Source: Phosphoribacter sp044220725 (lineage in GTDB: Bacteria > Actinomycetota > Actinomycetes > Actinomycetales > Dermatophilaceae). Taken from it: 64,000 nt of DNA. This document shows, one piece after another, positions 58,423-64,000 of this stretch (the first letter of the stretch is position 1; each line of letters starts with the position of its first letter). The translations under genes and the position numbers were made by a program. The DNA is taken from assembly GCA_044220725.1 (NCBI GenBank), contig JBGAQN010000001.1, positions 1 to 64,000 of the forward strand. The letters are read 5' to 3'. The notes under the pieces are model-generated. The model had not been told where the DNA came from. It saw nothing but the letters and a program-made list of their open reading frames with translations, and searched no databases.

Positions 58423-59691
58423 CTACCGGTTGGATGCGAGCGAGTCCGGGTCGTTGGTCCGGGCGGGAGTCAGGCGTTCGAGGCGGCGAACCGACGGGAA
58501 GGTGAGGGCGAACAGGATCGACACGAGCACGACGCCCGTGACCACCCAGAGCCACTGCGCGTAGCCGACCGACTCGGCCAGCGGCCCGGTGATGGCCAGC
58601 CCGACGGGCCGCGCCACCAACGAGCCCAGGGTGTCGAATCCATACACGCGGGCCAGTTTGTCGGGGTCGACGTTCTCCTGAATGGACAGGTCCCAGGCGA
58701 CGCTGAACATCTCCAGGCCGAAGCCGTGCAGGAAGGCGCCCAAGAGGACCAGGCCGAGGTTGACGTTGGCCGCAAGCGCCGCAGGGAAGCAGGCTGCGAG
58801 GGTGAGGAAGACGGTGCCGATGAAGAGGGCGCGCCGCGGCTGCCACACGAGCGTGACGACGCCGCCGGCCATAAACCCGATCATGAGCACGGCCAGCGCC
58901 CAGCCCCAGGCCGCCTCCCCATAGCCCATTTGAACGACGATGGGTCCCAAGACTCCTTGCGCACTGGCATAGAACAGGTGATAGACGAGAGCGACCGCGA
59001 TGAGCACCCACAACCAGGTATGCCGCAGCACCTCCCGAGCACCGTCGACGGCATCCTCGAAGAGGGAACGACCTGGTTCGGCGTGCGGCCTGGGCAGCGC
59101 AACGAACGAGAGGAGGACACCCGCGACGAGCAGGGTGATCGCGTCGATGATGATCGCCCATCCCGGGCCGACGATCGCCACGAGCATCCCGCCGGCGCTG
59201 AACCCAAGCACGCTCGCGGTGTTGCCGGACAGCCGGCGGATCGTGATCGCTCGTTGCAAGAGATAGCCGGGCACCGATTGCTGGGTCATCGCCGACGAGC
59301 TCGGCCCCGACAGCGATCCGAAGATCCCGGTCAGCGCGCTGACCACGGCGATGAGCACCAAACTCGACCAGCCTTGGACGAGGCTGATGCCGATGATGGC
59401 CTGGGTCACCGCAGACGCGAAGGCGGCACCCTGGACGAGGGCCGCACGGGGTAGCCGGTCGCCGAGGACCCCGCCCAGCAGCGCCGTGCCGACCTCGGCG
59501 ACGGCATACACCGCGACGACGAGACCGAGTTGGGTGGCCGTCCCGCCGAGGGAAAGCACCGCGAAAGCCAACGCCACCGGCGTGACCGAACTGCCGAAGG
59601 CGCTGACCAGCATCCCGAGGGTGAGCCAGCGGAAGGGCGGAGATTGCCACGGAGAGCGCAGGGGCGGGTCCCCACTGATCTCGCCGGACAT
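58423..59691 (-). CDS. MFS exporter of the EntS/MFS_3 type
   Basis: 422 residues with twelve hydrophobic helices. The start PPFRWLTLGMLVSAFGSSVTPVALAFAV, the A-motif region GGVLGDRLPRAALVQ and SVPGYLLQRAITIRRLSGN resemble MFS_3 exporters such as EntS, which exports enterobactin. ATG 59691 has GGTGG five bases upstream; GTG 59700 is an alternative. The 90-bp upstream gap has several AACGT repeats (for example GAACGTC, TAACGTC, CAACGTT) that may be operator half-sites. It is the first gene of the MFS-Fes-esterase-ligase cluster. Confidence 0.87.
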   Translation of the reverse strand: MSGEISGDPPLRSPWQSPPFRWLTLGMLVSAFGSSVTPVALAFAVLSLGGTATQLGLVVAVYAVAEVGTALLGGVLGDRLPRAALVQGAAFASAVTQAIIGISLVQGWSSLVLIAVVSALTGIFGSLSGPSSSAMTQQSVPGYLLQRAITIRRLSGNTASVLGFSAGGMLVAIVGPGWAIIIDAITLLVAGVLLSFVALPRPHAEPGRSLFEDAVDGAREVLRHTWLWVLIAVALVYHLFYASAQGVLGPIVVQMGYGEAAWGWALAVLMIGFMAGGVVTLVWQPRRALFIGTVFLTLAACFPAALAANVNLGLVLLGAFLHGFGLEMFSVAWDLSIQENVDPDKLARVYGFDTLGSLVARPVGLAITGPLAESVGYAQWLWVVTGVVLVSILFALTFPSVRRLERLTPARTNDPDSLASNR

Positions 59692-59792
59692 GGGTCCCAC
59701 CGTAAACGTTGGGAGTTGGCCGTGACGTTAGGAGACGTTCAAGAATTGGTAGGAATTGTCGGCGCGGCGGCCTGAGGCGCCGCCCGGAGTGC

Positions 59793-60281
59793 TCATGACG
59801 GGTCAGACCCGGTTGCGGTCACGAGGGTCTCGATCTGCTCCAGGGTCCGGGCCATGTTGACCCGGGTCTGGGCAGCCATGAGCCGGCGGATCAGCGGACG
59901 GGAGAGCGGGGCCTCGCGGGAGATGTCCCACGTCTCGCGGACGATGGTGGCGCCCTCGACGGGCTCGAGCTCGTAGCGCCAGACCCGGCCGGTGACGACC
60001 TTGTCCAGGGGTGCGGCCGCCAGGGTCTGCCAGGCGATGCGCCGGTCGGGCTCGAACTCGATGACGACATTGCGGGTGGAATAGCCCACGCCCAGCTTCA
60101 TCGACATCCCGAACGTGTCACCGAGACCCAAGCGGCGCGAACCGGCGCTGGTGGGCGCGACGACCGTTCCCGAGCCGTCGATCTGCGGGTGACGGGACGG
60201 GTCGGCGAGCAGGTCGAAGATCGCCGCCGCCGGGGCCGGGATCCGGCGCTGGACGGTGACGAGGTTGCGGGCGTCGGTCAT
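59793..60281 (-). CDS. SRPBCC (polyketide cyclase-like) protein
   Basis: 162 residues of the START/SRPBCC fold: TVQRRIPAPAAAIFDLLADPSRHPQIDGSG, then the beta-rich GMSMKLGVGYSTRNVVIEFEPDRRIAWQT and a long C-terminal helix. It binds a hydrophobic ligand or acts as an enzyme; the ligand is unknown. In mycobacteria an SRPBCC protein (Rv0910) is the toxin partner of the Rv0909 antitoxin, and an Rv0909-like gene lies just upstream here, though two hairpins separate them. Confidence 0.8.
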   Translation of the reverse strand: MTDARNLVTVQRRIPAPAAAIFDLLADPSRHPQIDGSGTVVAPTSAGSRRLGLGDTFGMSMKLGVGYSTRNVVIEFEPDRRIAWQTLAAAPLDKVVTGRVWRYELEPVEGATIVRETWDISREAPLSRPLIRRLMAAQTRVNMARTLEQIETLVTATGSDPS

Positions 60282-60294
60282 GGCCTGACGCTAA

Positions 60295-60451
60295 CAGCCG
60301 GTATGCCGTGCGCCTCACCATCCGCGCGGAGGGAGCGGAGGGAGGCACCCGGCATACCGGCTGCTGGGGCGATCGGCCCGCGCTGGGGCGATCGGCCCGC
60401 GCTGGGCGTCGGTGTGGTCGAGCGCGGGACGCTGCCCCCGTTCGACCACAC
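60295..60451. terminator. Two hairpins and a 19-bp tandem repeat between SRPBCC and Rv0909-like genes
   Basis: Hairpin A: perfect 14-bp arms CAGCCGGTATGCCG (60295-60308) and CGGCATACCGGCTG (60350-60363), an inverted pair of the dispersed octamer. Hairpin B: 10-bp arms GTGTGGTCGA (60412-60421) and TCGACCACAC (60442-60451). Between them the unit GCTGGGGCGATCGGCCCGC is repeated 2.3 times (from 60363). Downstream of the leftward Rv0909-like gene these look like terminators. Confidence 0.75.
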
Positions 60452-60470
60452 ACTCCGACGCGGCGAGAGG

Positions 60471-60875
60471 TCAGACCTCGTCGGTGTGCGACGCCCACGT
60501 GGTGGGGGCGTCCTGCGGGGTCGAGGCGTGAGCGGCCGAAGCCTCGGGAGCGGCTGTCGACTCGGACTCGGCCGTCTCGAACGGGGTGTGGTGGGTCGTG
60601 GGGCGCTTGGTGGCCAGCTTGTCGACCCCGGAGACGACCTGGGCGCGGACCTTGCCGACGGTGTCGTGGTACTTGCCCTCGGTGCGCTGGTCGATGGCCG
60701 TGCCGGCCTTGTCCAGGAGCGTGGCGACCTTGTCGCGGTTGTCGTGGGCGAGCTCGCCAGCGTGCTCAATGGCCCGCTTGACGGCCTTCTCGGTGGCGAC
60801 GGTCAGTTCGTCGATGCGGCGCTCGACCTGAAACTCGTCGAGCTTGGCCTTGAGGGTGTCGGTGATCGTGGGCAT
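60471..60875 (-). CDS. Rv0909/MT0933-like antitoxin-family protein
   Basis: 134 residues. The first 90 are helical and Lys/Glu/Asp-rich, with the family pattern DKAGTAIDQRTEGKYHDTVGKVRAQV (compare DKAGD..D..T.GKY in MT0933_antitox); the tail is a disordered Thr/Ala/Ser stretch. Named as an antitoxin because Rv0909 neutralises Rv0910; many homologues are simply small abundant proteins. AGGGGAG lies eight bases before ATG 60875. The possible toxin partner is the SRPBCC gene downstream. Confidence 0.75.
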   Translation of the reverse strand: MPTITDTLKAKLDEFQVERRIDELTVATEKAVKRAIEHAGELAHDNRDKVATLLDKAGTAIDQRTEGKYHDTVGKVRAQVVSGVDKLATKRPTTHHTPFETAESESTAAPEASAAHASTPQDAPTTWASHTDEV

Positions 60876-61038
60876 GTGGGGATCTCCCCTTGCGGTGCGT
60901 GGGTGTCTGGCGCCGGACGGTTCCGGAGCCGCCCAGGTCAACGGGCCTGGGCGTGGCGCTGTTCCCTTGGCCGGGTCGGGGATTCCCCTGACTCCCCCCT
61001 GGCAGGTCAGTCGTCCCCGGCCCCAGCGGTGGCTCGGA

Positions 61039-61251
61039 CTACTCGGGGAGGTCAACGAGCCCCAGGTGCAGGTGCCGCATCATCTCGATCAGGCCAAGGA
61101 CGGTGGTCCCGCCCGGCCCTTGGTATGCCGCCTGCCCCGTCTCGGGGTGGACCACCACCGACCGTGGTTCCCCGTGCCGAGGGATCACGTGTGCAGATCT
61201 CACATCAGGTGAAAGATTTGCACGCATGGGCGATAGGGCGACCTCGCTCAT
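61039..61251 (-). CDS. Small hypothetical protein, 70 aa
   Basis: Encodes MSEVALSPMRANLSPDVRSAH, then RSVVVHPETGQAAYQGPGG and a C-terminal amphipathic helix (LGLIEMMRHLHLGLVDLPE). I do not recognise it. High third-position GC supports coding. ATG 61227 is an alternative start, and neither has a strong ribosome-binding site. It lies between the dehydrogenase and the Rv0909-like gene. Confidence 0.5.
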   Translation of the reverse strand: MSEVALSPMRANLSPDVRSAHVIPRHGEPRSVVVHPETGQAAYQGPGGTTVLGLIEMMRHLHLGLVDLPE

Positions 61252-61305
61252 GATCGAGCACTCGGACGACCCCTCCCGCGTGCCTGAGGAGAAAACTGCT
61301 GTTCG

Positions 61306-63807
61306 TCAGTCGGTCACCCGGGCGCTCGTGGGGTCGTAGAGCGGGCGGAGGGAGACGGTCGCGGCATACCTGATGCCGGCGATGTCGACCTCCCACGTGC
61401 CGGTCGCGAGCCAGTCCGCGGTCGCCGGGCCGTCCGGGTTGGTGACCAGCGCGAGGCCGACCGCGCCGCCGAGGGTCCAGCCGTAGGAGCCGGAGCGGAC
61501 ATCGCCGACCGGCACCCCGTCGCGGAGCAGCACTTCGGCGTGGAAGAGCAGCGGCTGCGGGTCGCGCAGGAGCACCTGGACCAGGCGGCTCGACGGCGGC
61601 CCGGCCGCCAGCGCCGCGAGGGTCGGCCCGCGGCCGATCCAGTCGACCGGCCTGTCCTTGGCCACCGCGAACCCGAGCCCGACCATGGCGAGGGTGTCGG
61701 TGTTGTCGATGTCGTGGCCGTAGTCGCGGTAGGCCTTCTCCAGCCGCAAACTGCCCAGCGCCTTGAGCCCGACATGGCGCATCCCGACCGGCTCACCAGC
61801 CGAGACGAGCGTCTCGTAGACGTGGCCCGCGTGTTCGACGGGAATGTAGAGCTCCCAGCCCAACTCGCCGACGTAGGTGATCCGGATCGCGAGGACAGGT
61901 GCGTTTCCCACGTGCACCCAGCGCGCGTCCCGGAACGCGAACCCCTCGGGAGAGAAGTCGTCGTCGCTCACCGCCGTCATCACCTCGCGGGCGCGCGGCC
62001 CCTGGACGTTGACCTGCGCATAGCTCGCCGTCACGTCGCTGACGCGGACGTCCGCCCCCTCGGTATGCCGTCCGAGCCAGTTCGCGACGTGCCCGTGCGC
62101 CGTGTCGGAGGCGACAACGAGGAAACGCTCGTCGGCCAGGCGGGTGACGGTGAGGTCGGCTTCGGTCCCGCCGACGTCGTTGACCCATTGCGTGTAGACG
62201 ATCCGACCTGATTCTCCCGCAACGGGGCCCGCGCTGATCCGGTCGAGAACCGTTGCGGCATCGGGGCCTTCGACGAGGAACTTGGCCATGAACGACATGT
62301 CGATGAGCCCGACGCCGGTGCGGACGGCCTCGTGCTCGGCCCGCCACTGCTCGAACCAGTCCTGCCGCTCCCAGGAGGGGACGGCGCTCGGGGAGGTGCC
62401 GGGGGCGGCATACCAGTCGGGCGACTCCCAGCCCGAGACGTCCTTCATAGAGGCGCCGTGGGCAATGAGCTTGTCGTGCAACGGGCTTCGCTTGACGCCA
62501 CGACCGGTGCGCAGCTGGGTGCCGGGGGCGTGGGCGGCATACACAGTGCCGAGGATCTCGCTCGTGCGGGCGGCCCGCAGGCGGGGGGCGAGCTGCCACG
62601 ACTGGAACCGGTCGACGTTGAACGCGGTGACGTCGGCGTCCGGGTGACCCGACGTGATCCATTGCGCGACAAGGCGACCCATGCCGCCGCTGGAGAGGAT
62701 GCCGATCGAGTTGAGGCCCGCGCAGACGAAGTAGCCGCGGATGCCCGGCGCCTCGCCGACCGCGGGCAGCAGGTCGGGCGTGAACGACTCGGGCCCGCAG
62801 AAGAAGGTCCGGATGCCCGCATCGAGGGTGGCCGGCACGCGCTCCATCGCGGTGCGCAAGAACGGCTCCATCCGCTCCCAGTCCGGTTCCAGCGTCCCGA
62901 ACGAAAAGTCGCGCGGTATGCCGTCCACCCGCCAGGCCGCGGCGCGTGGCTCGAACAGCCCGACCATGAGGCCGCCGCCCTCCTCGCGGTAGTAGCCGTA
63001 TGCCGCAGGGTCCTCGAAGACCGGGGCGTCGGGGCTGACCCCGTCGATGGGTTCGGTGATGAGGTAGTAGTGCTCGGCGGCCTGGTTGGGGATGACCACC
63101 CCGTTGCGCTGACCGAGCTCGCGGGCCCACATGCCGGCGGCGTTGACGGCATACTCGCACTCGATGTCGACTGTCTCGCCGCTGTCGCCCTGGGCCACGC
63201 GGACGGCGGTGACCCGATTGCCTTGAGTGACAACGGATTCCGCGGACACACCCTCGATGATGCGGACGCCGAGTTGTTTGGCGCCCCGGGCCAGGGACAT
63301 GGTGAGGTCGACTGGGTTGACCCGGCCGTCGCCGGGCACATAGAAGCCCGCAAGGAGGTCGTCGGTCTTGGCCAGCGGGAAGAGGCCGGCGATCTCGCGG
63401 GGGGTGATCTCGTGGATCTCCAGGCCCTGGGTGCGTTGGAATGCGGCGATCCGGCGGTATTCGTGCAGCCGGCCCGGGTCGGCGGCGGCTTCGATGAGCC
63501 CGACCGGCTTGAACCCGGTGGCCAGGCCGGTCTCGGCTTCCAGCCGGGCGTAGAGGTCGCGGCCGTAGAGCCGGATCGCCGTCGAGGTGTGTGACGTCGA
63601 GCCGAAACACGTCATCAGCCCGGCGGCGTGCCAGGTCGTGCCCGAGGTGAGCCGGCTGCGTTCCAGGACGACGACGTCGGTCCAACCCAGGTGGGCCAGG
63701 TGGTAGGCGATCGAGGTGCCGATGACTCCCCCGCCGATGACGACGACGCGGGCCCGGGCGGGCAGCTCGACGGGCCGGGCAGGTTCCACAGGTGCAGCAG
63801 CGCTCAC
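61306..63807 (-). CDS. Dimethylglycine/sarcosine dehydrogenase-like FAD enzyme with GcvT domain
   Basis: 833 residues. The N-terminal half is a DAO-type flavoprotein (VVVIGGGVIGTSIAYHLAHLGW, SGTTWHAAGLM with the histidine that carries covalent FAD in dimethylglycine dehydrogenases). The C-terminal half is a folate-binding GcvT/aminomethyltransferase domain (FMAKFLVEGPDA, GELGWELYIPVEHA, KALGSLRLEKAYRDYGHDI) with a barrel end. It oxidatively removes methyl groups from N-methylglycines and passes them to tetrahydrofolate. It is cytosolic and monocistronic, with no choline or betaine genes adjacent. Confidence 0.92.
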   Translation of the reverse strand: MSAAAPVEPARPVELPARARVVVIGGGVIGTSIAYHLAHLGWTDVVVLERSRLTSGTTWHAAGLMTCFGSTSHTSTAIRLYGRDLYARLEAETGLATGFKPVGLIEAAADPGRLHEYRRIAAFQRTQGLEIHEITPREIAGLFPLAKTDDLLAGFYVPGDGRVNPVDLTMSLARGAKQLGVRIIEGVSAESVVTQGNRVTAVRVAQGDSGETVDIECEYAVNAAGMWARELGQRNGVVIPNQAAEHYYLITEPIDGVSPDAPVFEDPAAYGYYREEGGGLMVGLFEPRAAAWRVDGIPRDFSFGTLEPDWERMEPFLRTAMERVPATLDAGIRTFFCGPESFTPDLLPAVGEAPGIRGYFVCAGLNSIGILSSGGMGRLVAQWITSGHPDADVTAFNVDRFQSWQLAPRLRAARTSEILGTVYAAHAPGTQLRTGRGVKRSPLHDKLIAHGASMKDVSGWESPDWYAAPGTSPSAVPSWERQDWFEQWRAEHEAVRTGVGLIDMSFMAKFLVEGPDAATVLDRISAGPVAGESGRIVYTQWVNDVGGTEADLTVTRLADERFLVVASDTAHGHVANWLGRHTEGADVRVSDVTASYAQVNVQGPRAREVMTAVSDDDFSPEGFAFRDARWVHVGNAPVLAIRITYVGELGWELYIPVEHAGHVYETLVSAGEPVGMRHVGLKALGSLRLEKAYRDYGHDIDNTDTLAMVGLGFAVAKDRPVDWIGRGPTLAALAAGPPSSRLVQVLLRDPQPLLFHAEVLLRDGVPVGDVRSGSYGWTLGGAVGLALVTNPDGPATADWLATGTWEVDIAGIRYAATVSLRPLYDPTSARVTD

Positions 63808-63885
63808 CCCCGCAACCTATCGCTGTGCTCCGTCGGCTCGATCCGCCGCTGCCCGTGCCATGCTGCCGCCCCGCCCGAGCAGGCT

Positions 63886-64000
63886 ATGCCATGTCGAGCC
63901 ACGAACACTGATCCCTTCGAGCCGCCCCGGGTCTCTCAGGAGGTGAGCGACGGGATCGACGCCAACGTCCAAACCGACGGGTCATGGTGGTCCCCAATCA
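63886..64000 (+). CDS. 5' part of a rightward gene cut by the window edge
   Basis: From ATG 63886 a frame runs open to the edge, starting MPCRATNTDPFEPPRVSQEV and then SDGIDANVQTDGSWWSPI. GTG 63943 in the same frame is the other possible start, but the AGGAGG beside it is too close to serve it. Too little is visible to name the family. Confidence 0.4.
   Translation, partial: MPCRATNTDPFEPPRVSQEVSDGIDANVQTDGSWWSPI

Larger units (their letters stand above)
157..63160. repeat. Dispersed octamer GTATGCCG / CGGCATAC, about 110-115 copies
   Basis: Copies occur along the whole window, for example 5217-5224, 20447-20454, 22382-22389, 31113-31120, 32077-32084 and 60301-60308. By hand I count about 56 as GTATGCCG and about 60 as CGGCATAC. 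Many extend to GGTATGCCG or GCGGCATAC. They sit in all codon phases (Tyr-Ala, Met-Pro, Ala-Tyr, Cys-Arg, His-Thr, Gly-Ile) and in intergenic DNA, and several overlap start codons (2239, 17136, 31027). None was seen between about 2.25 and 4.76 kb. Confidence 0.9.

Noticed and set aside
63943..64000. GTG 63943 as the start of the last gene
   Set aside because: AGGAGG touches the GTG directly, leaving no spacing; ATG 63886 in the same frame is at least as plausible.

Overview
This is a roughly 70 % GC, densely coding chromosomal segment of an actinobacterium. Support comes from the GC-rich third codon positions, frequent GTG starts with 4-base GTGA/ATGA overlaps, a LexA box of the actinobacterial type, and families typical of that phylum: DUF222/13E12-HNH, PucR, a DesA3-type desaturase with its flavin/2Fe-2S reductase, a two-domain glutamine-dependent NAD synthetase and an Rv0909-like protein. 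A place in Micrococcales (Intrasporangiaceae/Dermatophilaceae relatives) is plausible but is only inference. I see no rRNA, tRNA, CRISPR array, prophage, transposase or insertion sequence. The window reads as core chromosome with a few accessory modules.

Layout. 0-8.2 kb: a lipoprotein polysaccharide deacetylase cut by the left edge, an aminotransferase, a CNNM/CBS membrane protein, a bacterial PH protein divergent from thpR plus a MatB-like acyl-CoA ligase, and a DUF222-HNH gene behind an SOS-type promoter. 8.3-14.4 kb: a five-gene MacAB-like export operon with two different membrane-fusion proteins. 14.5-18.6 kb: methyltransferase and HAD genes, a triple-hairpin terminator, an SDR and a saccharopine-dehydrogenase-like protein. 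18.7-25.3 kb: GH13 glucosidase, amidase lipoprotein, a VapBC-like pair, a secreted GDSL hydrolase and gdhA flanked by direct repeats. 25.3-31 kb: an FprA-type reductase, a K+/H+ antiporter with its TrkA-C subunit, a K+ channel and a DUF1015 protein. 31.3-34.4 kb: nadE, a short TetR regulator and a small PH-like protein. 34.4-39.5 kb: a protease-MoxR-DUF58-VWA-VWA operon. 39.6-43.4 kb: a LigD-type polymerase, a 72-residue protein and a CHAT-TM-CBM9-like protein. 43.4-48.4 kb: desaturase, reductase, PucR regulator and an APH-like kinase. 48.6-55.1 kb: an ABC permease with an S15-hydrolase/ABC-ATPase fusion, an unknown protein, an AlkP-superfamily membrane protein and a small protein. 55.2-59.7 kb: an MFS-esterase-esterase-ATP-grasp cluster. 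59.8-64 kb: an SRPBCC protein, an Rv0909-like protein, a small protein, a dimethylglycine-dehydrogenase-like enzyme and the start of a rightward gene.

The strongest unexplained signal is not a gene. The octamer GTATGCCG / CGGCATAC occurs by hand count about 110-115 times in 64 kb, equally on both strands, in every reading frame and between genes, and repeatedly as close inverted pairs that form hairpins. Composition predicts only two or three. It resembles the cyanobacterial HIP1 motif or the DNA uptake sequences of Neisseria and Pasteurellaceae. The most unusual proteins are the extracellular S15 hydrolase fused through a membrane segment to an ABC ATPase, the membrane CHAT protease with an external CBM9-like domain and a coupled leader ORF, and the ATP-grasp/two-esterase/EntS-like cluster.
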